From positions 186,001 through 250,000 of the forward strand of contig CP046180.1 in the NCBI GenBank assembly GCA_014075295.1: a DNA stretch of 64,000 bases, read 5' to 3'. The position numbers were made by a program, and so were the translations under genes. Of this stretch, positions 43,364-52,016 are shown one piece after another. Source of the stretch: Candidatus Mycalebacterium zealandia (GTDB taxonomy: Bacteria > Desulfobacterota_D > UBA1144 > Nemesobacterales > Mycalebacteriaceae). Position 1 is the stretch's first letter; every line of letters begins with the position of its first letter. The notes beneath the pieces were generated by a model. That model was given only the letters and a program-made list of their open reading frames with translations. It did not search any database and was not told the origin of the DNA.

Positions 43364-45448
43364 ATGCTTAAGTTGTTTTCAAGATGGATGATTTTTGCTT
43401 CAATGGCTGTTTTTACCGCCTCTGCGGTATCGCACGCCGTGGAGATAGAATTGGATTCCTATCCGAGTTATTTCAGAACAAGAGCAAAACTCTTGAACAA
43501 AGCCACATATCTTGACCCCTCTTATCTGGCGGGCGGCACAAAAGACAGAATCTTTTTTGTTGACAGCACTCTTCGCGTAACCCCGAGACTGCAACTTGGC
43601 GATAACGCCGCGCTTGTTGTTCAGGTTGACGTTGCGGACAACGTAATCTGGGGTGGCTTGACGGACCAACTGCTCGGCGGCGGCTCCACACTTGTAAATT
43701 CAGGCATTTCCGGCTCCGACAGATACAGAGGCAACCTGCTTACGCCCGTGTATGACCGGGTCGCCTATCTTGACAGCATCGGAGGGAGCGGAGGGTTCGC
43801 TTCTGCGGACGAAAGAGCGGCATCAGACAACGGAACCCCGACTTTACTGCGGGACACCGCCGTTGAACAGGATGCCGGCTGGCTTAATCTGCGTTTCGCC
43901 TATCTTGAAATAGACCTTCCTTACAACTACGGCTATGTGCGGGTTGGGCGCCAGCCGTGGAACTGGGGACTTGGAATTGTCGCAAACTCCGGAACGGACC
44001 CGTCTTCGGACGGCGGGAAGATGTTTGACCGGATTTTGTTTGCGAAAACAGCGGAACTCAATTCCGGTTCAACTGTAACGGGAATGCTTTTTGCCGACTT
44101 GTGGGCGGGCGGAACGGAACTCGAAGCCCACGGAGCCGCTTATGACGGAATCGGCGGCGCGGTGGTTTACAACAGGCCCGCGGCGGACTCAAGCAGCGCG
44201 GACATTACGCTCGGTTCCTACATCTACCCCTGGATAAAACAAGACAACTTCGGGGGAGGCGGAAACTACCTGCTCGGCGGAGAAGGCAATCTTGACCGAC
44301 TTACCATCTATTCATTCACAACGGACATAAGACGCGGAGATTTCCGCTTTGCCACGGAACTGCACGGGGCGTTCGGTCACATGACGGACATTAACTCTTT
44401 CAGAAACTGTGCTGACAGCAGTTGTAACCGCGTAACAATTTTTAACAGGAATGACAACGTTGACATTGACCACCATGTTGCGTGGGTCGCGAGGTTGGAG
44501 TTTATGCCTCGGAACAAGATTCAGACTTTAGGCGGTGAATTCGGCTGGGTTGACGGCGACAGGGCGAGCGAATACTGGAATGACGGCTCAATTGAGGGCG
44601 GAATTCTCGCGTTCAGCGGTGCTTACAAGGCGGACCATTTTCTTCTTGAACACGTTATTCCGAACATATACCAGAGTGTGAATAACAAGGTTTTCTCTCA
44701 TCAGGGGGGCGGAATTCAGAACACACGCTACGCGCGCGCGTACATTGATTTCAAACTCGCCGATCGGCTGATTTTGAAAAACCAGTGGCTTACCGCGTGG
44801 ACAAACCAGACGCAAGACCTTTTTGTTGACGGCGAAGACATAAGCGGATATATCGGCACGGAACTTGAAACCACTTTGAGTTTCCGTCTGGCGAAGGGTG
44901 TTTTTCTTGACCTTACCGGAAGCGTGGTCTTCGCGGGAGACGGTTTGAAACATATGTTCACGGGGCAGGGATTTAATGAAATAGTCCGCCGCAGTGATGA
45001 CGACCCCGTGTATAGGATTCAGTCCAAGTTCCAGGCGTCGAGCCTGCCTACTGACGGCAATCCGAATGAGGGTGAAAGACTTGTAGATGTTTATTTTGTT
45101 GACAGGGACGGCAACCCAACCGCTGGAAACCTTGTTTTTGAGGATTTACTGGATAGCAATGGAAACGTTATTGGTTCCGGAAACGGCAACGTGGACAGAG
45201 TCAACAGCGAAGGCCTTTCCGCCCAGATTAACATAAATGTTGCCAGATATTTGAACGACGATGGTGTTACGGTAAACCCGGTCATATTGAATGGCTATGT
45301 CACCGCCGAGGAGCAACTGGCGCTTCAACAGCAGGCAATTTCCGCTCTGTATGACGCCTATAAGGATCAATACAATCACGAAAACGACCGGCTTTGGTCT
45401 GTTCAGACCGTTTTGACGGTTCATCTTGATTCGCTTTCCTCTAATTAA
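43364..45448 (+). CDS. Outer-membrane beta-barrel protein of unrecognised family (paralogue B)
   Basis: The 694-residue paralogue of the preceding barrel has a signal peptide (1-25, ending SHA). Its mature N-terminus and blocks line up with paralogue A: FFVDSTLRVTP, IWGGLTDQLLGGGSTLVNSG (near residue 95), GYVRVGRQPWNWGLGI (near 190), and a C-terminal RLWSVQTVLTVHLD matching LWGVQTRLVVYID. It is longer because of extra loops, including about 60 residues near 550-610 in an acidic, Asn/Gly-rich stretch. The ATG has CTGGAGGA upstream. A TolC homologue follows by 32 bases and may be co-transcribed. Function is unknown. Confidence 0.8.
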   Translation: MLKLFSRWMIFASMAVFTASAVSHAVEIELDSYPSYFRTRAKLLNKATYLDPSYLAGGTKDRIFFVDSTLRVTPRLQLGDNAALVVQVDVADNVIWGGLTDQLLGGGSTLVNSGISGSDRYRGNLLTPVYDRVAYLDSIGGSGGFASADERAASDNGTPTLLRDTAVEQDAGWLNLRFAYLEIDLPYNYGYVRVGRQPWNWGLGIVANSGTDPSSDGGKMFDRILFAKTAELNSGSTVTGMLFADLWAGGTELEAHGAAYDGIGGAVVYNRPAADSSSADITLGSYIYPWIKQDNFGGGGNYLLGGEGNLDRLTIYSFTTDIRRGDFRFATELHGAFGHMTDINSFRNCADSSCNRVTIFNRNDNVDIDHHVAWVARLEFMPRNKIQTLGGEFGWVDGDRASEYWNDGSIEGGILAFSGAYKADHFLLEHVIPNIYQSVNNKVFSHQGGGIQNTRYARAYIDFKLADRLILKNQWLTAWTNQTQDLFVDGEDISGYIGTELETTLSFRLAKGVFLDLTGSVVFAGDGLKHMFTGQGFNEIVRRSDDDPVYRIQSKFQASSLPTDGNPNEGERLVDVYFVDRDGNPTAGNLVFEDLLDSNGNVIGSGNGNVDRVNSEGLSAQININVARYLNDDGVTVNPVILNGYVTAEEQLALQQQAISALYDAYKDQYNHENDRLWSVQTVLTVHLDSLSSN

Positions 45449-45480
45449 GAGGGTGTAATTTTTTCACTTGGGGTGGTTTT

Positions 45481-47034
45481 GTGGGCTTTGCGTTAGCGAT
45501 AGTTTTTTTGCTGATTTCCGTTTCCGGCGCGGGCGCGCAAACTTACGGACTTGATGACGAAGCCGCCGTTTCCCTTTCCATTAAACAGGCGCGGGTTCTC
45601 GCGCTTGAAAACAACAGGGACATTCTGATGAGCAAACAGTCCGTTCGCTCGGCGGGCGCGAAAATCAAGGCGGAAAAAGGCAAGTTTGATCCGGTTCTGG
45701 AAATCAAATCCTTTTACGAAAAAGAGAACGAGCCGTCCGCGTCTTCGTTTGTATCCGGCGGCGTTCAAAACCGCAATTTTGAGGCGAGTATCGGCGTTTC
45801 GGGGGTTATTCCCACCGGCGGATACTACGACCTGTTCAAGGCGTCCGTTTCACGCGAGGAAACCGACTCGCCCGTTCAGTCTTTAAGTCCGGCGTTTTAC
45901 TCAAAAATGGATATGAAAATCGGGCATGACCTTCTGCGCAATTTCGGTTTGAAAACGAACAAAACCTTTGTCATAACCGAAACTTTGCGGGCGGGTATCG
46001 CACGGGACGGACTGGAGATTGAAGTGTCCGACACGCTTCTCAAAGTTGAGCGCGAATACTGGAATCTTGCCGCCGCGCGAAGCGAGCATGAATTGAGGCG
46101 GCAAAACCTTGAACTCGCGATTGATTTGTTTGAAAGAAACCTCATCAAGGTAAGAGAAGGCGTTATTCCGCGTCTTGACGAGGTTAAGGCGGCTTCGGAG
46201 GTCGCAAAGCGCCGAGTTGACCTCATAGAGGCGGAAAACCGCCTCAGAAGAGCGTCTGATGAGTTAAAACATACGCTTGGCCTCCCGCGCTCCGCGCGCG
46301 TTGAACTGACAGACCGTCCGGGCGCGCATTTTCACGAAGGAACGGAAATCACCGAATTGATTGGCAAGGCGTTTGAAAACAGGGAAGAGTTGAAAACGGC
46401 TTTCAAAAAAATGGAAATTGCCGAACAGGAAAAGATTTTCCGCGCGAACCAGCGTCTTCCTCAGCTTTCGGTTGAGGGTTTTCTCTCTCTGCGCGGACTT
46501 GCCGGAGATGACAACCCGGCGAGCGGGTCGTTCGACAATTTCCTGCCCGACTCTCCCGCTTCTTTTTCGGGTGGATTTTCCGACTCCGTTTCAAGGGCGT
46601 CGCAAGGCGATTTTCTGACATGGGGCGCGAGTTTAACAATGTCTGTTTCCATAGGAAACCGTCACGCGGCGGGGCTTTACGAAGCCGCGCAAGCCGAAGT
46701 GAACAGGGCGGTTTTTGAACACCGTAAGATCAAGGAACGGGTAGCGCTTGAAGTCCGGGCGGCGGCGGACACGGCTTGGAGCGAACACAGGCGGGTTGAA
46801 GCGGCGGACGTCGCCCTTAACCTTGCCGAAGAGGTTCTTGAAGCCGAAAAGGAAAAATACGCCGCCGGAATTTCCACAACGCGCGAAGTGCTGGAGGCAC
46901 AAACAGAACTCGCCGAAGCGAAGTCAAAACGTGTTCGCGCCCTTGCGGATTACCAAATCTCCCTCGCGGCGCTCCGCAGAGCGACCGGAACCATCATAGA
47001 AGAGTTTGTTCCCGCGTCCGCGCGCGGGATGTAA
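45481..47034 (+). CDS. TolC-family outer-membrane channel protein
   Basis: The 517-residue protein has a signal peptide (1-19, ending GAQ) and two outer-membrane-efflux repeats of long helices and short strands. It starts with LSIKQARVLALENNRDI near residue 30 and has a C-terminal helical repeat with AGISTTREVLEAQTELAEAKSKRVRALADYQISL-type sequence near 460-495. TolC homologues form trimeric exit ducts for type I secretion or efflux pumps. No inner-membrane pump or adaptor lies beside it; it follows barrel paralogue B. The start is GTG at 45481 after GGGGTGG. Confidence 0.88.
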   Translation: MGFALAIVFLLISVSGAGAQTYGLDDEAAVSLSIKQARVLALENNRDILMSKQSVRSAGAKIKAEKGKFDPVLEIKSFYEKENEPSASSFVSGGVQNRNFEASIGVSGVIPTGGYYDLFKASVSREETDSPVQSLSPAFYSKMDMKIGHDLLRNFGLKTNKTFVITETLRAGIARDGLEIEVSDTLLKVEREYWNLAAARSEHELRRQNLELAIDLFERNLIKVREGVIPRLDEVKAASEVAKRRVDLIEAENRLRRASDELKHTLGLPRSARVELTDRPGAHFHEGTEITELIGKAFENREELKTAFKKMEIAEQEKIFRANQRLPQLSVEGFLSLRGLAGDDNPASGSFDNFLPDSPASFSGGFSDSVSRASQGDFLTWGASLTMSVSIGNRHAAGLYEAAQAEVNRAVFEHRKIKERVALEVRAAADTAWSEHRRVEAADVALNLAEEVLEAEKEKYAAGISTTREVLEAQTELAEAKSKRVRALADYQISLAALRRATGTIIEEFVPASARGM

Positions 47035-47068
47035 TTTCCTCAAATTTCACGCGAAAGCGCGTCTCGTG

Positions 47069-48655
47069 TTAATGCTTGAAATGCCTGACGCCCGTCAGCA
47101 GAACCGCCATCGCGTGTTCATTGGCGGCGGATGTGGTTTCTTCGTCCCTGATTGAGCCGCCGGGGTGAACAACCGCTTTTATTCCGGCTTTTGCCGCTTC
47201 GTCAATTCCGTCTCTGAACGGAAAGAACGCGTCTGACGCCATAACACAGCCTCCGGTCGGGCTTTGAGCCTTCATCGCGGCGAGTTTTACCGAATCCACC
47301 CTGCTCATCTGCCCCGCGCCGATGCCGATTGTCGCGCCGTTTCTGGCAAAAACTATGGCGTTTGATTTCACGTGCTTGCAAACCTTCCACGCGAAACGCA
47401 TATCGGCGGTTTCGGCGGCGGAGGGTTTTCTTTCCGTGGGTGAGGCGGCGGATTCAAAATCCTCATCGGCGGTTGAATCTCTGTCCTGTATGAGCGCGCC
47501 GCCCGCCACCTTTTTGATGTCGTAATTTCCGGTGCCTTTCCCGTTTATCGCGGGAGTTTCCAGAACCCGCAGGTTTTCCTTTTCGGAAAGGATTTTGACG
47601 CATTCCTCTGAAAACCTCGGAGCGATGACCACTTCAACAAACATCTCCGCTATGAGGCGCGCGATGCCTTCGTCCGCCTCGCGGTTGAGCGCGACAATGC
47701 CGCCGAACGCACTTACGGGGTCGCACTGTTTTGCTTTTGTGAAAGCGTCCGCCGGAGTTTCACCGAGCGCGACACCGCAAGGATTGTTGTGTTTTACAAT
47801 CACGCACGCCACGCCGTCCGCCGGGTCAAACTCCTTTACAAGTTCAAACGCGGAATCGGTGTCGTAGATGTTGTTGAGGGAGAGTTCTTTTCCCTGAATC
47901 TGTTTTGCGGTTGAAACGCAGGCCTCGGTCGTTTGCTCGGTGTAAAACGCTCCCTTCTGATGCGGATTTTCGCCGTATCTCAAATCCATCCGTTTTGTGA
48001 GGTTGATTGCGATACTTTGCGGAAAGCCCGCGCCGCCTGTTTTTTCACTCTCCGACACCCCGTTTTGTGAAAAAAAAGCCGTTATCGCGGAATCGTATCG
48101 CGCCGTGAGCGCGAACGCTTTGCGGGCGAGAGCGAGGCGTGTTTGTTCGCCGACCGCGCCTGAATTTTTGATTTCCTCCAACAAGGCGGGATAGTCCGCG
48201 GGATCCGTAACAACCGCAACAAAAGCGTGGTTTTTCGCCGCCGCGCGAACCATTGCCGGACCGCCGATGTCTATGTTTTCTATCGCTTCGGAGAAAGAAA
48301 CTCCTTTTTTCGCGATTGTCCGTTCAAACGGATAGAGGTTCACGACCACTATGTCTATCGGCTCAATGCCGTTCTCGGTCATCTGTTTTGCGTGTTCGGG
48401 GTTGTTTCGTATGCCGAGAATCCCGCCATGAATTGCTGGGTGAAGCGTTTTAACTCTGCCGCCGAGTATTTCTTTCGCGCCCGTAACATTCTCAACCTTT
48501 GTTACGGCAACTCCCGCATCGCCAAGAGTTTTTGCTGTTCCGCCCGTGGACAGAATTTCAATTCCGAGTTCGCTTAAAGATTTCGCGAAATCCGCGACTC
48601 CGGTTTTGTCCGAAACTGATATGAGGGCTTTTTTGGTTGGCGTAGTTTGTCCCAC
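47069..48655 (-). CDS. purH: Bifunctional AICAR transformylase / IMP cyclohydrolase
   Basis: Catalyses the last two steps of IMP synthesis. The 528-residue protein has an N-terminal MGS-like cyclohydrolase domain (~8-150, with SVSDKTGV and STGGTAKTL). The transformylase domain (~150-528) has RYGENPHQ near residue 215, KHNNPCGVA near 290 and FPFRDGIDEAAKAGI near 485. The start is GTG at 48655. A TAGAAT lies 9 bases before it on the minus strand but no good -35 was found. It converges on the TolC gene with a 34-base gap. Confidence 0.96.
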   Translation of the reverse strand: MGQTTPTKKALISVSDKTGVADFAKSLSELGIEILSTGGTAKTLGDAGVAVTKVENVTGAKEILGGRVKTLHPAIHGGILGIRNNPEHAKQMTENGIEPIDIVVVNLYPFERTIAKKGVSFSEAIENIDIGGPAMVRAAAKNHAFVAVVTDPADYPALLEEIKNSGAVGEQTRLALARKAFALTARYDSAITAFFSQNGVSESEKTGGAGFPQSIAINLTKRMDLRYGENPHQKGAFYTEQTTEACVSTAKQIQGKELSLNNIYDTDSAFELVKEFDPADGVACVIVKHNNPCGVALGETPADAFTKAKQCDPVSAFGGIVALNREADEGIARLIAEMFVEVVIAPRFSEECVKILSEKENLRVLETPAINGKGTGNYDIKKVAGGALIQDRDSTADEDFESAASPTERKPSAAETADMRFAWKVCKHVKSNAIVFARNGATIGIGAGQMSRVDSVKLAAMKAQSPTGGCVMASDAFFPFRDGIDEAAKAGIKAVVHPGGSIRDEETTSAANEHAMAVLLTGVRHFKH

Positions 48656-48711
48656 TAGTGCTACATTCTATCGTATAAATCAGGTTAAAGTAGTGATTCG
48701 AAATGGAAATA

Positions 48712-48740
48712 TTGACGTTCAAATGTCTCACCAATACAAT
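48712..48740 (+). promoter_or_regulatory. Promoter of the AT-rich orphan gene (leaderless)
   Basis: TTGACG (48712-48717), 17 bases, TACAAT (48735-48740). The ATG at 48747 is 7 bases after the -10, so transcription should begin at or next to the A of the start codon. There is no Shine-Dalgarno site. Confidence 0.7.
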
Positions 48741-48746
48741 TAGAAA

Positions 48747-49565
48747 ATGCGCTTTGTCTTTTTCCTAATCATCTTTCTTTTTGCTGATTTTGCCCATTCT
48801 GATGATACTGATACTGGAGTATCAGTAGGTAACACAACAATTATACTTTCCTCTCCAGAAGGATTTGTTTCGTTGTCTGAACAGTCGCATAGGTTTATTG
48901 ATATGGATCAGAACTTTACAGGTGGCGACGTTAGATTGGTTGGTTTTTTTGTACTGAAAAGCGAGGTAGAAATTGCGGAGGCGGGTGGTGCTCTTACACG
49001 TTATATGCTTGTCAAGACAAATCGAGAGTTCGAATTTCTGAATATAACGCGTGAGCATTTCAGCCAACTCTCTTCTGTATTCAAAAAGCAGAGCATGGAA
49101 TCTCTTTACAATCAATATGGTAAAGAAATGGTTGAAGAAAAGATTGAGAGTCTTCGCCGTCAGTATGGTCAAAAGTGGTTTGAATCCTTCGTTGGTCCTT
49201 ATTTAAATCCCGAATTTTCAAGACTTTATGCTGACGAAAAGAACTTCATTGGTTCTTTAGCCTTATACGGTGGAAAAGCTGTTTGTGGTGTGAACATAAT
49301 TAGGGCAAATAATAAATTGTTATATGTATATGTCTATGATTTGAGCGGGGATAAAAGGGATAATTTAGACTGGGTACTAAGAACGTCAAAGAATTGGGTT
49401 CGTAATATAATTTCCAGAAATCCCTCTGTTGACACAACGAACAAAACTTTTACTTCTTCTATGTCTCGTAAAGAGATATTTGGCAAGGCAGTTGGAAAAG
49501 GCATTGCGTCTGGATTTTTTGTGATGATAATATTGTTTGTTTATTTTTTCTTCCGTAAAAATTAG
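48747..49565 (+). CDS. Uncharacterised exported protein with a C-terminal membrane helix (AT-rich orphan)
   Basis: The 272-residue protein has a signal peptide (1-18), a ~220-residue extracytoplasmic part without recognised motifs, and a C-terminal hydrophobic helix (~250-268) ending in basic residues FFRKN. A middle region (~105-145) is strongly charged and helical (repeats like EEKIESLRRQYGQKWFE). Base composition is clearly more AT-rich than its neighbours, and codon use is different, suggesting acquisition by transfer. No homologue is recognised. It stands alone between purH and the decarboxylase genes. Confidence 0.78.
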   Translation: MRFVFFLIIFLFADFAHSDDTDTGVSVGNTTIILSSPEGFVSLSEQSHRFIDMDQNFTGGDVRLVGFFVLKSEVEIAEAGGALTRYMLVKTNREFEFLNITREHFSQLSSVFKKQSMESLYNQYGKEMVEEKIESLRRQYGQKWFESFVGPYLNPEFSRLYADEKNFIGSLALYGGKAVCGVNIIRANNKLLYVYVYDLSGDKRDNLDWVLRTSKNWVRNIISRNPSVDTTNKTFTSSMSRKEIFGKAVGKGIASGFFVMIILFVYFFFRKN

Positions 49566-49610
49566 AGATTATTGTCTTTGTTTGGTCAATTAATTTTGGC
49601 ATTTCGACCA

Positions 49611-49650
49611 TAAAAAAAGGAGGACTGCCTTGCGGCAGCCCTCCAATTTT
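49611..49650 (-). terminator. Bidirectional intrinsic terminator after the decarboxylase operon
   Basis: GGAGG-A-CTGCC (49619-49629) pairs with GGCAG-C-CCTCC (49634-49644) around TTGC, with one A-C mismatch. Seven As flank it on the left, so the minus strand reads into seven Ts. On the plus strand a shorter TTTTT lets it also end the AT-rich orphan gene. Confidence 0.85.
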
Positions 49651-49670
49651 TAGCACAAATGCTAAGGCGA

Positions 49671-50657
49671 TTAGCCCTGGCTGTACTGCGGGAGCAGGAA
49701 GCGGTGACGCATTGTGTACTCAAACGGTTTAGCGTAGGCAATAGCCCTGCTGTCCGTGGCACCCAAGTCGTCCGCTGACCTCTCAACCGTTCTGGTCCAA
49801 ATCGTTTTGGCCGGTGGGATTATCAGGTTGAAAGTAAAACTTATCAATCCAACAACCTCTTTTGCCGGTATCTGGCCGCCCATAAAGTCAAAAGGCGTGC
49901 CCGACATGTACCAAGCGCGGATGTCATCTCCCGTGGCTGTCCTTACACTGTCCGGGTCCAGCTGGAAACGGTGTCCCGTTCCAAAAGCCGGGGGCAGCTC
50001 CGACGGCAGGTATGTAACCTCATGGATACTGTTGGTTACATCCGGGCGGGTCGTGATGCGGTAATTCATCCTTCCCCAGTCTGTCTGTCCGTAAAATGTT
50101 GGTTTTACTGACAGCTCTTTGTCGGAGTAGCGTCCGTTGGCAGTGTGAAGAATGTAGCCACGACGCTCCATAAGCATGTTGAAGTAGTTGTTATTCGTGC
50201 CATGCTCATAAGCGGCGATGTACGCGGCCTTTTTCGGAAATCCGAAAGGCTCTTTGCCCGCCCAAATCGGAGAGTCGTTTGACAGATACATGTAGGGATA
50301 GTATCCCGCCATGTATTTATTTCCGTCTTCACCGTCAGCGGTGGCGGAAAATGTCACACCCATCTCCATGTAGGGTCCGAGCATTGTGTTCTTGTGAATC
50401 ACATACCAGAACTCAATAACGTCGTCCTGAAGCTGAATCGGCTCAGGCAGAATGTGTTTCATGTCGTTTTCATCTGCTCTGATAACAAAAGCCATCCAGC
50501 GGCTCTCCGTGTAGGTGAGCGGGACGATGTCGTAGTCAAAAACAGGGTCGGCGACACCTTGAGAAATGATGTCTATCCTGTCTCTGTCCATTGGCAGCGG
50601 GGGGACTTCCCCTTCCGCGAGCCAAGGGTAACTGTACTCATTTGCTTGCATTCCCAT
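49671..50657 (-). CDS. Acetoacetate decarboxylase family protein (second of tandem pair)
   Basis: The 328-residue protein keeps the Schiff-base Lys pair of the family in FGFPKKAAY near residue 145 and the preceding GYYPYMYLSNDSPIWAG strand. Classical enzymes decarboxylate acetoacetate to acetone, but the superfamily also includes aldol-condensing and hydrolytic members. At about 325 residues this is longer than the ~245-residue clostridial enzyme, with extra N-terminal sequence. AAGGAGG lies 11 bases before the ATG. It is 26 bases downstream of its paralogue and ends in a strong terminator. Confidence 0.83.
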   Translation of the reverse strand: MGMQANEYSYPWLAEGEVPPLPMDRDRIDIISQGVADPVFDYDIVPLTYTESRWMAFVIRADENDMKHILPEPIQLQDDVIEFWYVIHKNTMLGPYMEMGVTFSATADGEDGNKYMAGYYPYMYLSNDSPIWAGKEPFGFPKKAAYIAAYEHGTNNNYFNMLMERRGYILHTANGRYSDKELSVKPTFYGQTDWGRMNYRITTRPDVTNSIHEVTYLPSELPPAFGTGHRFQLDPDSVRTATGDDIRAWYMSGTPFDFMGGQIPAKEVVGLISFTFNLIIPPAKTIWTRTVERSADDLGATDSRAIAYAKPFEYTMRHRFLLPQYSQG

Positions 50658-50683
50658 AGTTCAATTAACCTCCTTGAAAGTTA

Positions 50684-51661
50684 TTAGGAACCCTGACTAA
50701 TGGGGAACTGCTGTCTGAGACCGTATTTGTAAGGTGTTGCAAATCCGGCGTAGTCAGCGGGTCTCTCATAAGTCTCATTCCAGAGAACCTGAGCGGGAGG
50801 AATAACAAGATCAAACACGAACGAGATAAGTCCCGTTACTTTGTCAATCTTGAGCTCCGTTCCCATGTTGTCGAACGGAGTTCCCTGCATAAACCAGTTG
50901 ACGGCGTCTCCTGACGCTGTTCTGGTGTGCTCGGGTTTAATCTGGAAACGATGTCCTTTGATCATTGAGTCAAAGGGAGGCGGGAGTTCTGACGGCAAGT
51001 AGGTAAGCTGCCATTCGGAGCTTGAAACATCAGGTCTTGTAATAACCTTCATGTTGAATTTGCCCCAGTCCGTTTTTCCGTAGAAATACGGAGGCTTAAC
51101 CTCTTTGTCGTCGAACTGACCTGTTGCGCTGTGCATCAGGTAACCGTTACGCGACATCGCGAATCCGAAGAAGTCGGTTCCTTTTTCGCCGCCGTGTACC
51201 GAACAACGGATGTAGGACATCTTTTTAGGAAATCCAAGAACACGACCCGCGTCAACGGGGGCGTCTCCTGTAAGGTACATGTACGGGTAATAACCGGCTT
51301 TCCAGACATTACCTTGCGGGTCCTTGTAGGACGCCGACATGGTAACACCAAACTCCAGATACGGACCAAGCATCGTGTTGACATGGTCAACGTACCAGAA
51401 TTCGACAAGGTCGGCGTCGTCTCCGTCCCACGGCTCAAGCGGTGGGTTCGGAATCAAACGGCGTCTTGTCTCTTCTGAACAGCTGACTATGAAAGCAGAC
51501 CAGCGACTGTCCGTGTAAGTAAGAGGAAGAACGTCTATGTCCCATAGCGGATCTGAAGGATTCGCTATGATCCAAGATTTGATATCCCTCTCAATCGGAG
51601 GAGGCGGAACCTCCTTCGTAAGTTCCCAATATTTACTTGGGACATTGAGATGACTAGGCAT
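50684..51661 (-). CDS. Acetoacetate decarboxylase family protein (first of tandem pair)
   Basis: The 325-residue paralogue of the next gene shares the DxxPLTYT(E/D)SRW(M/S)AF block near residue 45, NTMLGPY(M/L)E(M/F)GVT near 90, GYYPYMYL near 120 and the active-site LGFPKKMSY near 143. The two proteins are clearly related along their whole length but far from identical, suggesting an old duplication and perhaps a hetero-oligomer. AAAGGAGG lies 7 bases before the ATG. Transcription likely starts at about 51779, after a long structured leader. Confidence 0.83.
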   Translation of the reverse strand: MPSHLNVPSKYWELTKEVPPPPIERDIKSWIIANPSDPLWDIDVLPLTYTDSRWSAFIVSCSEETRRRLIPNPPLEPWDGDDADLVEFWYVDHVNTMLGPYLEFGVTMSASYKDPQGNVWKAGYYPYMYLTGDAPVDAGRVLGFPKKMSYIRCSVHGGEKGTDFFGFAMSRNGYLMHSATGQFDDKEVKPPYFYGKTDWGKFNMKVITRPDVSSSEWQLTYLPSELPPPFDSMIKGHRFQIKPEHTRTASGDAVNWFMQGTPFDNMGTELKIDKVTGLISFVFDLVIPPAQVLWNETYERPADYAGFATPYKYGLRQQFPISQGS

Positions 51662-51780
51662 ATAATTACCTCCTTTATAGGTTTTCCGACCGCTTACCTA
51701 GTTCCAACAGCGGCCAGAGGTTTGAGGAGTTAAGCGGAATGATAAAACGACAAATACCAATCTCACTAACACAACCTCGG
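51662..51780 (-). promoter_or_regulatory. Structured leader of the decarboxylase operon
   Basis: The ~118-base leader is unusually long for this window. It contains a 7-bp stem (plus-strand positions 51688-51694 with 51709-51715, one wobble pair when transcribed) just before the ribosome site. No known riboswitch was recognised. The rest of the 355-base gap up to 52016 holds the promoter, TTAAC repeats and about 160 bases in which I see no gene. Confidence 0.45.
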
Positions 51781-51785
51781 CAGTA

Positions 51786-51814
51786 TTTGTATCACCTCAT
51801 CGGAGTTGTGTCAA
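51786..51814 (-). promoter_or_regulatory. Promoter of the decarboxylase operon
   Basis: On the minus strand TTGACA (51814-51809), 17 bases, TACAAA (51791-51786). The -35 is perfect. TTAAC-type repeats lie immediately upstream. Confidence 0.65.
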
Positions 51815-51837
51815 TATGCCGAATTTAACTTTTTTTG

Positions 51838-51853
51838 TTAACACACTCTTAAC
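51838..51853. repeat. TTAAC repeats with 11-base period upstream of the decarboxylase promoter
   Basis: TTAAC occurs at 51838 and 51849 (11 bases apart) on the plus strand, with a third copy at 51825. It sits just upstream of the -35, but in opposite orientation relative to the gene when compared with pstS, so a Pho link is uncertain. Confidence 0.4.
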
Positions 51854-52016
51854 AGAATCTGCGGCGGGGCGCAATTCGTGGTAACTTCCTGAAATCACTC
51901 ACTTTTTGCCGTTTGGAGCGGTTTTAAGTAATGTTGTTAACCTCCGTTCCGCCCTTTATTTCAGGGAATTATGCGCTGCTTATAAAGTAAAACGCTTTGT
52001 TTCGGGCGCGCAAGTG

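Noticed and set aside
47050-47068. GC-rich hairpin between the convergent TolC and purH genes
   Set aside because: The stem is only about 5 bp and no T-run follows on either strand, so a terminator call is not justified.
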